A stretch of DNA of 64,000 nt. Origin: JAVVXB01 sp036651815. GTDB lineage: Bacteria > Bacillota > Clostridia > Christensenellales > CAG-138. The stretch covers positions 50,542 to 114,541 of the forward strand of contig JAVVXB010000003.1 of the NCBI GenBank assembly GCA_036651815.1, read 5' to 3'. This document shows positions 18,182-27,280 of this stretch, piece by piece; position 1 is the first letter of the stretch; the number at the start of each line of letters is the position of its first letter. The notes under the pieces are model-generated. The model was not told where the DNA came from. It saw only the letters and a list, made by a program, of their open reading frames with translations, and did not search any database. The position numbers and the translations under genes were made by a program.

Positions 18182-19117
18182 ATGAGAAAGCGTTTGATGG
18201 ATTGTGTTTTGATGGTAACCTTGCTGACGGTTCTGTCCGGCTGCAACATGATGAACGTCGGCCCGCTGACCTTATCCACGCCGACACCGGAGCCAACACC
18301 AGAACCAACGCCCTCGCCGATCCCCGTGGTGGCACTCGTCAACGCCGGGGAAGACAAGGCGTTTTTCAAAGGTGTCCAGGAAAGCGTAGAGGAAGCCGGG
18401 CTGCAGTTTTCGGGGATAGATCGTGGGCTAAGCGGACTCTCCACGCTATTGGAAAAGGGCGCGTGCAGCGTCATCGTATACGTCAAGGATGAAATGGACG
18501 ATTTGACTGCTCTGAGTGCACTGGAGTACCCCGTGCTGCTCTATCAGGCTGGAAGCCGTCCGCTACCAAAGAATTTTGCCGCGGTGGAACCGGAAAACGG
18601 AAGTAGCGCGGTGGACATGCTGTCCGCGGCGCTGACCTATCCGCCGCACAATACACCCGTGCGTCTCATTGGCTTGTTTGATACCCGAGAGGGGGATGCT
18701 TTTGCAATTTGGACTGCTGGCGTGACGGAAGGGCGGGTACTGAGCAAAGGCGTCTATGTTGCGGCGGAGGCGGCGGCGGACGAATTGTTTGCAGATTGGT
18801 TGAGCGCAAAGCTATCCCGCTACTATCCGGGAATGGTGGACGCAATCTATTCGGAAACCGGTTCACTGGCGGTCGAAACGGCGCGTGTGCTGGCTAAGGC
18901 AGACCGAGCGGATATGGAAATCTTTTCTGCCGGTACGGATGGAAACGTATTTGAGATGATGCGTACCTATCCGAAGCTGTTGGTGGCTGCGGCGGGCGTA
19001 GATCCGGAGGCCGCCGGCCGCGCTTGCGCGGAGCGTGCAATCGGGTTGCTGGCTGAAAATCAAAAGGATGTGACTACGCTGCCCGCGCAGATTCATGCAG
19101 CGGCAGAGCTGCAATAG
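18182..19117 (+). CDS. Lipoprotein resembling periplasmic-binding proteins (type I fold)
   Basis: 311 residues. The lipobox VLSGC puts the lipidated Cys at residue 21; a TPTPEPTPEPTPSP linker follows. The rest alternates strands and helices (IPVVALVNAGEDKAFFKGVQESVEEAG; later VDAIYSETGSLAVETARVL) in the manner of BMP/LacI-type periplasmic-binding folds. No permease or ATPase gene is nearby, so ligand and partner are unknown. It could be a wall-anchored sensor or an orphan binding lipoprotein. It probably starts a leaderless transcript. Confidence 0.7.
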   Translation: MRKRLMDCVLMVTLLTVLSGCNMMNVGPLTLSTPTPEPTPEPTPSPIPVVALVNAGEDKAFFKGVQESVEEAGLQFSGIDRGLSGLSTLLEKGACSVIVYVKDEMDDLTALSALEYPVLLYQAGSRPLPKNFAAVEPENGSSAVDMLSAALTYPPHNTPVRLIGLFDTREGDAFAIWTAGVTEGRVLSKGVYVAAEAAADELFADWLSAKLSRYYPGMVDAIYSETGSLAVETARVLAKADRADMEIFSAGTDGNVFEMMRTYPKLLVAAAGVDPEAAGRACAERAIGLLAENQKDVTTLPAQIHAAAELQ

Positions 19118-19359
19118 CGTCGTGGTGGATACAACTTCATACCAGAAAAAAACGTGCATCTACGGAAACAATCATTAAAGAATCAACAACAGAGCATTTC
19201 TGCTGAAATATTTTCATTCTGATTTGAATCCCCATCGTCCACTAAAAGCGTGGGCTATGGGGATATTGTGATGCCGGATGACGCCTCAGCTTAAAAATCG
19301 AATACTTTATGGCGTGTTTATTAACTTTCTGAGGCAATCGCCGTATTGTAACATTTATT
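19118..19359. other. Intergenic region with a long hairpin
   Basis: No gene is seen. An 8-bp perfect stem (ATCCCCAT 19228-19235 / ATGGGGAT 19257-19264) encloses a smaller CCAC/GTGG stem. It is not followed by a T-run, so it may be a weak terminator of the lipoprotein gene or another RNA structure. Confidence 0.45.
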
Positions 19360-19368
19360 TGTTATAAT
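19360..19368 (+). promoter_or_regulatory. Extended -10 promoter of the PBP gene
   Basis: TGtTATAAT (19360-19368) without a good -35. It predicts a leader of about 110 nt before the ATG at 19483, which has the SD GAAAGGGAT. Confidence 0.5.
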
Positions 19369-19482
19369 AACATCGCCTTATAAACGAAGGTTGTTTTCAA
19401 AAAGGAAATTCGCCAAGGAAGAAAAAACAGTTGAACCGGATAACGGTTCGCAAGGTGATAACTGATTAGGAAAGGGATCTGC

Positions 19483-22400
19483 ATGAAGCGAATCATAGCA
19501 ATACTGATGGTTCTTGTGACCTTAACCGGCACGTTTTTGAGTTCGGGCTGCTCTATTGTGACGCGCGGCAGTGATTATTGCTACAAATTTTTGGACTATA
19601 TCGCCAACAGCGAATTTGACAAAGCCTATGAAATGATCGCGGACAGCATCAAGGCGCCGGAAACCGAGGAGGAGAAAGCCGCGCGCCTAAAAGAAGAAGC
19701 GAAGGTCAAAGCGGAGAAACAGAAATTCTGGAAAGACCTCATTGGTATTTCTGATGAGGAGAAGAAGGATGTTGCCGCGGAGGGCACCCCCAATCCAGAC
19801 GAAACTGCCGACACAGAAGAAACCCCAGTACCCGGCGAAGGTACACCAATGCCGGAGGGAACGGGGGAAGGGACGCCGTCCCCGGAGAATACTGCAGAAC
19901 CAACCCCGGAGCCGGTTGCCGAAAACGGAATGACGCCAGATCCAGAAACAGGCGAACTTCCGGTGATAGACGCAACGCCTACGCCGGATCCTAACAGCAC
20001 GCCATCGCCGGTTTTGCCCGATGAACCGGGTACGGAGCCGAGTGCATCGCCGGGAGCGGAGGGGTTACAGACACCTGTACCCACACCGATGCCCTCTTTA
20101 ACCCCAAAGGGGACCAGTGCCACCGCGGCGCCAACGCCAGATCCGAATGCAACGCCGGATCCGAATGCAACGCCGTCGCCGACTCCGTTGCCGGTGGATG
20201 AGGACGGCAATCCGATTGTGGATAAAACCATCACGCGGGTGGCGTTTATCGAGAAATATCAGAGCATTTTTGATGAATTACAGCTCAATGGCATTGAGTA
20301 TAATACGACGGATGTGACGGACGGCGAAATCATCGCCATCGTCAACTATGACCTAACCTATAAGAGCAAGCGCTCGGGGGAAGATCTAACCTATTCGTTT
20401 GAAATTACCGCAAACCGCATCGAACACCGTTGGGCAATCGACTGGTCACCCCGCTTGATTTTTCCGATGATGGAGTGGGGCGATAACCTGCGTGTTGGTA
20501 CGTTGCAGGCAAACCGTGGCGAGATTCTCTGCCAAGGGGAACCTTACGCACAGAATGTTGCGCAGGTAACGGTCTTTGCGGTGCCTTCCTCCATTGAGGA
20601 TGTGGATGCATTTGTGCAGCAGGTTGCCGGGCTACCGGAGATGGGCATGACCGAGGATGATGTGCGCGAGGCGTTGTCCAAAGCGAGAAACGACTTCAGT
20701 AAAATGAAGACTTTTTTCCCGGACGAGATCACCCAGGATATGAAAAATCGGATTCTGGAGATTAAGGGGCTTGCCATTGACTCCGCCAACTATGGTACCG
20801 TGCGGTATTACCCATATGGACAATCCCTCTGCCATATCATCGGCTACGCAGGAATCATCTCCAAGAAGGAAAAGATTAACTACGAAGCCTATGGCGACAT
20901 TCGATATAACAAAGAAAAAGAACGGTTTGAACGCGTTGGTGATACCCGATATAACGGTGACTCGTGGATCGGGAAATATGGGCTTGAACTCTTATATGAA
21001 GATACGCTGTTGGGTACCAACGGACGATTTACTTATATACAGGATCCACAGGGCGGGAGCCGCGGTATGCTGTATAAAACCGATGCGGTGGAGGGTAACG
21101 ACCTGCACCTGACCATCATCCCGGAATTGCAGGAAAGATTGGAGACGGTTGTTGATGCTACCGTATACGACAAGAGCATTCACGGTGCGGTTCTGGTACT
21201 TAATCCAAAGACCGGCGAGATTCAGGCAATGACCTCATGGCCGGGATTCGACCTCAACTACCTGGCTCGAGGCATGCCGGACGAGGAATGGCAGGCAATG
21301 TTGGATGATCCCAATATCCCGCTGTACAACCGTGCAACGCAGGGTCTCTATACGCCCGGTTCGGTGTTTAAAACGATGACCTCTGCAGCGCTGCTTGAGA
21401 CCAACTCCATGACCTCAAATGACGTATTCCCCGCATCCGAGGAGATCGATGTGGACGAATGGATTCCGTCGGAGTCGCTGATGAGTTCGTTGCCAAGTGA
21501 AACTATGGGGACGCCAAACGAAGATAAGGATGCGCCATTTATTGAACAAGCACATGATCGGCCGTTGCGGCGCACCCCTAACTCAAACAGACATACGCCG
21601 ATGAATCTGACAAGTTCAATCATCGATTCGGATAACCTGTACTTTTCCTACGCTGCGCTGCGCATGGGCGCAAAGAAATTTGAAGACTATATGGTGAACA
21701 AAATCGGATGGGAAACGCCCATCCAGCTGGAAGCTGAAAAAACAAATCCGCGGGTATATTGGCGTGCCGGACCGGACAAAATTAGCTGGCAGAACGTCAA
21801 AGAAGGCGGTGAAACCATTTGGCAGCAGAACGAAAATGGCGAGTGGTCGCCGATGGAAAATGTCGGGCTTGTCAAGGACAAGGTGATCTACGGCATGGAT
21901 GTCAGCGTGCCACAGCTCTATAGCAAGGAAAAGAAACAGAACGACTATGATCTGGCGGTCTCCGGCTACGGACAGGGACAGATACTGATGTCGCCGCTGC
22001 AGCTTGCTTGTTATGTTTCCGCATATGCCAATGACGGCAAAATTATGCAGCCCTATGTGGTGGATTCCATCTGGCACGCCAAGGGTACAGATTATTCGCT
22101 GGTGGAGCAGCGCGAGCCAAAGGTCTATAAGCAGGTTTTTCAGCAGTCCACAGTGGACGCGGTCTATCCCGCACTGCTGAAGGTTACCCATGAAGGTACG
22201 GCACGCAGCATGTTCAAAAGCTTCATCACGAAAGGACCGCTGACGGTGGGATACGAACTGGCTGGCAAGACCGGAACGGCTGAGATTACGAGCAATAAGA
22301 CGAAGGAACTTGCGTGGTTTTGCTGCTGGCGTGACTCCGACCAAGAAACCGGACAAAAGGTTACGGACGACAACGCTCGTCTTGTATGCGTCATGCTGGA

Positions 22401-22500
22401 AGTCAACCTGCCCATGGGTACGGAATGGAGCCAGATGAAGTACGATATTGCCCGCGCATTGCTCAGAAAAGATGTGCTCAACAACGACGATATTGCCTAA
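19483..22500 (+). CDS. MecA-like class B penicillin-binding protein (lipoprotein transpeptidase)
   Basis: 1005 residues, longer than usual for the class. The signal ends SSGC (lipobox). An NTF2-like MecA_N domain is split: YCYKFLDYIANSEFDKAYEM is at residues about 27-46, but its continuation (FIEKYQSIFDELQLNGIEY) starts only after about residue 250. The gap holds a Lys/Glu stretch and a Pro/Thr-rich run. A dimerisation domain (ITQDMKNRILEIKGLAID) and the transpeptidase follow, with SVFK (Ser627), SDN (Ser716) and KTGT (Lys929). It cross-links peptidoglycan outside the membrane. MecA_N PBPs can be low-affinity for beta-lactams, but resistance cannot be inferred. murG lies downstream. Confidence 0.92.
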   Translation: MKRIIAILMVLVTLTGTFLSSGCSIVTRGSDYCYKFLDYIANSEFDKAYEMIADSIKAPETEEEKAARLKEEAKVKAEKQKFWKDLIGISDEEKKDVAAEGTPNPDETADTEETPVPGEGTPMPEGTGEGTPSPENTAEPTPEPVAENGMTPDPETGELPVIDATPTPDPNSTPSPVLPDEPGTEPSASPGAEGLQTPVPTPMPSLTPKGTSATAAPTPDPNATPDPNATPSPTPLPVDEDGNPIVDKTITRVAFIEKYQSIFDELQLNGIEYNTTDVTDGEIIAIVNYDLTYKSKRSGEDLTYSFEITANRIEHRWAIDWSPRLIFPMMEWGDNLRVGTLQANRGEILCQGEPYAQNVAQVTVFAVPSSIEDVDAFVQQVAGLPEMGMTEDDVREALSKARNDFSKMKTFFPDEITQDMKNRILEIKGLAIDSANYGTVRYYPYGQSLCHIIGYAGIISKKEKINYEAYGDIRYNKEKERFERVGDTRYNGDSWIGKYGLELLYEDTLLGTNGRFTYIQDPQGGSRGMLYKTDAVEGNDLHLTIIPELQERLETVVDATVYDKSIHGAVLVLNPKTGEIQAMTSWPGFDLNYLARGMPDEEWQAMLDDPNIPLYNRATQGLYTPGSVFKTMTSAALLETNSMTSNDVFPASEEIDVDEWIPSESLMSSLPSETMGTPNEDKDAPFIEQAHDRPLRRTPNSNRHTPMNLTSSIIDSDNLYFSYAALRMGAKKFEDYMVNKIGWETPIQLEAEKTNPRVYWRAGPDKISWQNVKEGGETIWQQNENGEWSPMENVGLVKDKVIYGMDVSVPQLYSKEKKQNDYDLAVSGYGQGQILMSPLQLACYVSAYANDGKIMQPYVVDSIWHAKGTDYSLVEQREPKVYKQVFQQSTVDAVYPALLKVTHEGTARSMFKSFITKGPLTVGYELAGKTGTAEITSNKTKELAWFCCWRDSDQETGQKVTDDNARLVCVMLEVNLPMGTEWSQMKYDIARALLRKDVLNNDDIA

Positions 22501-22686
22501 GCCGCGTTGGTTTGCTTCTGCGCCATGCGCGCAGTTTTGCGCCGCCATCCATCGCGATATTGAAAAGCTGGAGGGCTTCAAACAACCGCGCATGGAACGA
22601 TTTATTTACAGACTTTTCTGCTTCGATGAAAAGAATGCAGGTGGACAAATCTACAGAAACGACATAAACTACATACAGGCAACCAT

Positions 22687-22721
22687 GCAGGATCGGCAAT
22701 ACGCTGCCGATCCTGCTTTTT
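22687..22721 (+). terminator. Strong terminator or attenuator between the PBP gene and murG
   Basis: A perfect 12-bp stem GCAGGATCGGCA/TGCCGATCCTGC with a 6-nt loop is followed by TTTTT. It ends 12 nt before the murG start, directly ahead of the murG SD. Confidence 0.9.
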
Positions 22722-22733
22722 GAGAGGAAGTAT

Positions 22734-23819
22734 ATGGTAAAAAAACGGATTGTATTCACAGGCGGCGGCACTGCGGGGCATGTGACTCCAAATATTGCGC
22801 TGATCAACCGCTTGAAGATGGAAGGTTGGGACATCCACTATATTGGCAGTGAAACGGGCATGGAACGGGAACTGATTGCAGCGGTCCCAAACGTAACCTA
22901 TCACCCGATTTCTTCCGGTAAACTCCGGCGCTATTTATCCTGGCAAAACTTGCTCGACCCATTCCGGGTCATCAAAGGCATCGGTCAGTCCAAGAGACTG
23001 ATTCGTGCACTGCATCCAGACGTGGTGTTCAGCAAGGGCGGTTTCGTTTCTGTTCCGGTAGTCATGGCAGCGGGGAAAACGCCCGTTGTCGCTCACGAGA
23101 GCGATTACACACCGGGCCTTTCCAACCGGATTGCGAGTCGTTTCTCCGATCAGATCTGCGTTACATTTGAGGATACCCTGCGCTATGTGCCAGAGAATAA
23201 GGGTGTATTTACAGGCACGCCGATTCGGCCGGAGCTATATCTGGGCGAACGGGCGCGTGCGTTGCAATATACGGGACTCTCCGGCAGTAAGCCAGTGTTG
23301 CTGGTTATGGGCGGGAGTCAGGGTGCGCAGCGGCCAAACGAGCTGCTGCGGGAAGCACTGCCGGCGTTGCTTCCACAATTTGATATCATTCACCTGTGCG
23401 GCAGGGGCAAGATTGACGATGCCTGCGCACGGGCCGGCTATCTGCAATATGAATACATTACGGAGGAACTGCCGGATCTTTTTGCACTGGCGGACATTGT
23501 TTTTTCGCGGGCAGGTGCAAACACCGTCTTTGAACTGCTTGCCCTCAACAAACCTGCTGTACTAATGCCGCTGCCGCTTTCGTGCAGCAGGGGCGACCAG
23601 ATTCTAAACGCGCAGTATTTCGAAAACAAAGGCTATGCCATTACGCTTGATCAGCAGACTGCTACGGCAGACACCTTGGCGGACGCGTTAAAAACCCTCT
23701 ATCGGGACCGCATAAAGTATGGCGGTGCCATGGAGAGCGACACCCGCTGCGACGGAACGGAATCCATCCTGAAAATCATCAAAGATGCTGCCAATACGGA
23801 GAGGAAGTCAATCGTATGA
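22734..23819 (+). CDS. murG: UDP-GlcNAc:undecaprenyl-PP-MurNAc-pentapeptide GlcNAc transferase MurG
   Basis: 361 residues, the usual length. The N-terminal loop is GGGTAGHVTPNIALI. The C-terminal UDP-GlcNAc site shows VMGGSQGAQRPNELL, SRAGANTVFELLALNKPAVLMPLP and a Gln-rich QILNAQYF segment. It makes lipid II from lipid I on the inner membrane face. The ATG at 22734 has the SD GAGAGGAAG. Its stop overlaps the next ATG (ATGA). It is outside the usual mur/dcw cluster and lies after a PBP gene, separated by a strong terminator whose read-through may limit expression. Confidence 0.96.
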   Translation: MVKKRIVFTGGGTAGHVTPNIALINRLKMEGWDIHYIGSETGMERELIAAVPNVTYHPISSGKLRRYLSWQNLLDPFRVIKGIGQSKRLIRALHPDVVFSKGGFVSVPVVMAAGKTPVVAHESDYTPGLSNRIASRFSDQICVTFEDTLRYVPENKGVFTGTPIRPELYLGERARALQYTGLSGSKPVLLVMGGSQGAQRPNELLREALPALLPQFDIIHLCGRGKIDDACARAGYLQYEYITEELPDLFALADIVFSRAGANTVFELLALNKPAVLMPLPLSCSRGDQILNAQYFENKGYAITLDQQTATADTLADALKTLYRDRIKYGGAMESDTRCDGTESILKIIKDAANTERKSIV

Positions 23820-25321
23820 TCAATGAGCTTATGACACAATTAGCAGGAGATGCCCCTGCACCGGCACTTTCCGCCCTGTGCGAACAGGCACGACAGAAAA
23901 TAGGACGTGAGGAGATCGACTGCCAACTGGGGGACCGCTCACTGCTGCATGCACTGCTGAAAGCATCAGAGCCAAAGACACGCAAAAATGCTGCGCGGCT
24001 TACCGGCGCGCTACTGCATGAAGCGGATGCACCGGTGCTGATTGCGGCGCTTGCCGCAGAAACGACGATGTTTGTCGTGCCATCTATCCTGTTGGCGCTT
24101 GGCAGTGTGGGCGGGGAGCAGGCGCACGCCACTTTGGAAGCATACGCGCCGAAATTGCCAGAGAATGACAGCGAGGAGAAGCATTGCGCTGAAATTGCAG
24201 CCGCCCACAGAAAAGCACTGGCTGCGCTGTCTGCGGACGAGCCTCTGCCCGTGTATGGGCTGACGGTACCGCGTGCAGTGCTGCTGACGGCGCCGGAAGG
24301 ATTCTCCGAGATGTTGTACGAGGAGTTAAAGGAGCGGGGCTATGATCCGGCAGTCGATGTGCGCGGAGCGATCGTTGTGACGGAAAACTTACAGAAACTC
24401 TTTGCTGTGCGTTGCTTTTACGAAGCATTTCTGCCGCTTGCGCAGAATGTCCCGTTGGAGCCGGAAGCCATTGCGAAGGTGGCGGCGCGGGAATTAACAC
24501 TTCCTTACCGTATTGAACTGCGTGATTACGCGGGGACACTCGGCGACGGTGCGATTGACCGAGGTATGTTTATTGCGGCGTTGACCAAGGTGCTGGGTGG
24601 GGACAACAATCCCTCCCACTATGCGTTGGAACTGCGGGTGGTATGCCATGGCGATGCGTGTGATTTATTGCTCAAGCCTGCCAGCATACCCGACGGGCGA
24701 TTTTCGTACCGAGCAAAAGCGATACCGGCATCCATTGCGCCGTCGCTTGCTGCTTGCATTGCCAGAATGGCACTCAAAGTACGCGGTTCTGGGACAGGGG
24801 CAAAAGCTTCCGACGCAGCAGCGGGACAGCCCGGGTTGTCGGCGGCGCACGGGTTCAGTGTGCTGGATCCTTTCTGCGGAAGCGGGACGCTGCTGTTCGA
24901 ACTGGAGAAGCGTGCGGCGGCAATCGGCAATCCCTGCGATACCCTGCTTGGCATTGACATTGCGGCGCCCGCCATCACAGCGGCGCGTGTAAATGGCGGG
25001 AAGGCACATTCACGGGCAGTGTTTGTGCAAAAGGACATCCTAAGTTTCATTCCTCGTGCGCCCGTGGATCTCATTGTGTCCAATCTACCCTTTGGAAATC
25101 GGGTGGGCAATCACAAGAATAACGAAGCGCTGTACCGTGATTTATGCAGTCGTTTACCGGGACTTTTGGCCGATGGCGGCGTTTGCGTGCTGTACACGAT
25201 GGAATATCGACTGCTGTCTGCGTGCCTCAAACGTGTGACCAAAATCACGCTAGTTTCCACGATTCGTACGGAAGCGGGGGGACTACTGCCATGGATCTTT
25301 GTTTTGCGAAAAAAATCTTAA
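23816..25321 (+). CDS. HEAT-repeat/THUMP-like RNA guanine-N2 methyltransferase
   Basis: 501 residues. The N-terminal ~150 residues are alpha-helical with HEAT-like repeats (ARLTGALLHEADAPVLIAAL; VPSILLALGSVGGEQAHATL). A THUMP-like middle (about 165-310, LLTAPEGFSEMLYEELKERG) follows, then a Rossmann methyltransferase with VLDPFCGSGTLLFEL (SAM) and the catalytic motif SNLPFGNRVG. The NLPFG form is seen in Trm14/TrmN-type tRNA m2G methyltransferases, so a tRNA or rRNA guanine is the likely substrate. The start overlaps the murG stop by 4 bp, so the two are coupled. The HEAT extension is unusual for the family. Confidence 0.78.
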   Translation: MINELMTQLAGDAPAPALSALCEQARQKIGREEIDCQLGDRSLLHALLKASEPKTRKNAARLTGALLHEADAPVLIAALAAETTMFVVPSILLALGSVGGEQAHATLEAYAPKLPENDSEEKHCAEIAAAHRKALAALSADEPLPVYGLTVPRAVLLTAPEGFSEMLYEELKERGYDPAVDVRGAIVVTENLQKLFAVRCFYEAFLPLAQNVPLEPEAIAKVAARELTLPYRIELRDYAGTLGDGAIDRGMFIAALTKVLGGDNNPSHYALELRVVCHGDACDLLLKPASIPDGRFSYRAKAIPASIAPSLAACIARMALKVRGSGTGAKASDAAAGQPGLSAAHGFSVLDPFCGSGTLLFELEKRAAAIGNPCDTLLGIDIAAPAITAARVNGGKAHSRAVFVQKDILSFIPRAPVDLIVSNLPFGNRVGNHKNNEALYRDLCSRLPGLLADGGVCVLYTMEYRLLSACLKRVTKITLVSTIRTEAGGLLPWIFVLRKKS

Positions 25322-25335
25322 TAGGAGTCTGATAA

Positions 25336-27222
25336 ATGAGGATTCGGTCTTTGCTCTTCCAGTGGCTCCCGGGGGGGTGGATGCTACTTGCCATCGTTCT
25401 GCTATTGGGCGCGCCGGCAGTGTTTTTAAATGATGCGGCGGTTCTAGCTGCGCTGCCGATGGTGGTGTGCGCCGCGCTGCTGCTCGGACGTCGTATTTCA
25501 ATCCAAACTCTGTTTGCACGTGAGAATCACAGAAATCTTTGGCTGTCACTTGGAGCGACCATTGTGTTTTTCCTGCTGCTGTCACTGCCAAATCTGTTAT
25601 CCTGTGCGCTGTTTTCGGAGGCCGGTCTTTCTGCCATCTGGTGGCCGTTTCGATGGATACGGCTATTATACCTAGCGTGGAACTGGACGGGCTTCCTCCT
25701 TGGTTATGCAGCTGCCGTATTTCTATGCGCGTTTGCAGCGCTCCGCTGGTCGCTGAAGGAGCGAGTCCCCATGAACGGGGACAGGGCGGTGGGAAAAATT
25801 CGTTTTCTAGGGTTATACCGCCCCATTTTGCTGCTTGCGGCCGTAACTGCCTGCACGCTGCTGTCATCCACGCAGAGCCTGGTCATTGGGGATGCGGGAA
25901 CCATTTGGGGCATGGCACAAAATCAAGAATGGCGGGCGTGGCACACGGCTGGATATCTCCTGTTTGTGCGTCTGTGCCAGTGGCTTGGCGGTACACAGCG
26001 CGCGGTTACGTTGGTACAAGCGGTTGCCTATGTATATATCAACAATTATATCCTTTCGTTTTTTATCAGCCGTGGCATGACGCGCCGCGCTTGCTGCGCC
26101 TATGTAATCGCAGCGGTGGTGACATTTTTACCGATCTATTTCCTGCAGGTGATGATCAAGGACGTTGTGTTTGCACTGTCGTTGCTGGCGTTCGGCATAG
26201 GCGTGCTGCGCATTGCAAACGATGCCGAGAGCGGAAAAACACGTGTTGTGGACTGGATTTGGATCACAGCCTTTGGGCTATGCACCTGCCTATTTCGGCA
26301 CGCTGGATTTTTGCCGGTGATTTGCACGCTGCCCGTGTTGCTGTACCGCTTGCTCAAACGGCGGAGGAAAGCCGCCTGGGGTGTGGTTGCAGCGGGCGCT
26401 TGCATCGCGGCTGTCTACATGCTGTTGATTGACGGTCTGTTCTTTGGCATGCTCCATGGGGAGCGAAATCCGGAATATATTCAATACAGTGCGCCCATGA
26501 CCATGATTGGTGCGGTGGCAGCAAGCGGGGCGCCTATTGCACCGGAGGACCGGGCTGTAATGGAACAGATTATGCCAGTGGAAGATTGGGCGGCCTGCTA
26601 CACCAAGTATTTTGCGGATACGATCTCCCGACCCTATGGACGGATCGGCAAAAATATTGAAAAGGTGGAGCAATTTGACCTCGGCGATGATCTTCTGCGG
26701 CTCAATGCGCATTTTTTGATTTATTATCCGCGCATCTATCTGACCGCATTTTTTGATCTCAACAGTCTGATGTGGGAGATTGCAACGCCATCTGACGGCT
26801 ATGTTCGCAGTTATCTGTGCTATCCGCAAACGCCTATCCCGCAATTGGCGGCCAAGGCCGGGGTTGCCGCAGAAGGATTTGAAGCGTACCAAAGAATTTT
26901 CAAGCAGCCTGAGGGAACAACGTTCAATGGGTTTGCGCCGCTCATCAACCGATATGCTGAGTTTTTGTACGGCGTACCGGTGCTGCGCTCGCTGCTATGG
27001 CGGGGCGGATTCTCCAATCTCTGTCTGCTGTTTGCAGCCGTGCTGTTGCTCCGAAAAAGACGTGCAATGGATCTAATGGGACTAATTCCGATTACGGTTG
27101 TTACACTTGGCATGCTGTTTTCCATGCCTGCACAAGAGGTGCGATATATATTTCCCAATCTAGAATACGCGGTGCTGTTTCTGCCCTATGCAGTCCTCGT
27201 TCCCAAAGGAAAAGCACAATAG
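25336..27222 (+). CDS. Polytopic membrane protein of unknown function (GT-C-like)
   Basis: 628 residues, roughly 12-14 membrane segments, with a large soluble loop at about residues 370-510. An acidic loop after the sixth segment (SLVIGDAGTIWGMAQNQEW, then AWHTAGYLLFVRL) resembles the first-loop pattern of GT-C glycosyltransferases and DUF6020-type proteins. The family call is tentative. It has the SD TAGGAG and follows the methyltransferase by 14 bp, so it ends the murG operon. Substrate unknown; work on lipid-linked sugars would suit the context. Confidence 0.6.
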   Translation: MRIRSLLFQWLPGGWMLLAIVLLLGAPAVFLNDAAVLAALPMVVCAALLLGRRISIQTLFARENHRNLWLSLGATIVFFLLLSLPNLLSCALFSEAGLSAIWWPFRWIRLLYLAWNWTGFLLGYAAAVFLCAFAALRWSLKERVPMNGDRAVGKIRFLGLYRPILLLAAVTACTLLSSTQSLVIGDAGTIWGMAQNQEWRAWHTAGYLLFVRLCQWLGGTQRAVTLVQAVAYVYINNYILSFFISRGMTRRACCAYVIAAVVTFLPIYFLQVMIKDVVFALSLLAFGIGVLRIANDAESGKTRVVDWIWITAFGLCTCLFRHAGFLPVICTLPVLLYRLLKRRRKAAWGVVAAGACIAAVYMLLIDGLFFGMLHGERNPEYIQYSAPMTMIGAVAASGAPIAPEDRAVMEQIMPVEDWAACYTKYFADTISRPYGRIGKNIEKVEQFDLGDDLLRLNAHFLIYYPRIYLTAFFDLNSLMWEIATPSDGYVRSYLCYPQTPIPQLAAKAGVAAEGFEAYQRIFKQPEGTTFNGFAPLINRYAEFLYGVPVLRSLLWRGGFSNLCLLFAAVLLLRKRRAMDLMGLIPITVVTLGMLFSMPAQEVRYIFPNLEYAVLFLPYAVLVPKGKAQ

Positions 27223-27227
27223 AAGTA

Positions 27228-27258
27228 GCCGCACGTGATCACAGCGTGCGGCTTTTTT
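27228..27258 (+). terminator. Intrinsic terminator ending the murG operon
   Basis: GCCGCACG/CGTGCGGC, an 8-bp perfect stem with a 9-nt loop, followed by TTTTTT. It lies between convergent genes. Confidence 0.92.
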
Positions 27259-27280
27259 AGATGTGGGGTACGGTTTGACG

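Noticed and set aside
19626..20234. Long minus-strand open frame antisense to the PBP gene, rich in Gly/Val/Ser
   Set aside because: It is the mirror of the Pro/Thr-rich coding repeat; such repeats keep the opposite frame open. No SD or domain.
21616..22593. 325-codon minus-strand frame opposite the PBP transpeptidase domain
   Set aside because: The plus frame carries the catalytic motifs SDN and KTGT; the minus frame has no recognisable domain.
25539..26432. 297-codon plus-strand frame within the polytopic membrane protein gene
   Set aside because: Alternate frame of a clear multi-helix membrane protein; Cys/Arg-rich composition and no SD.
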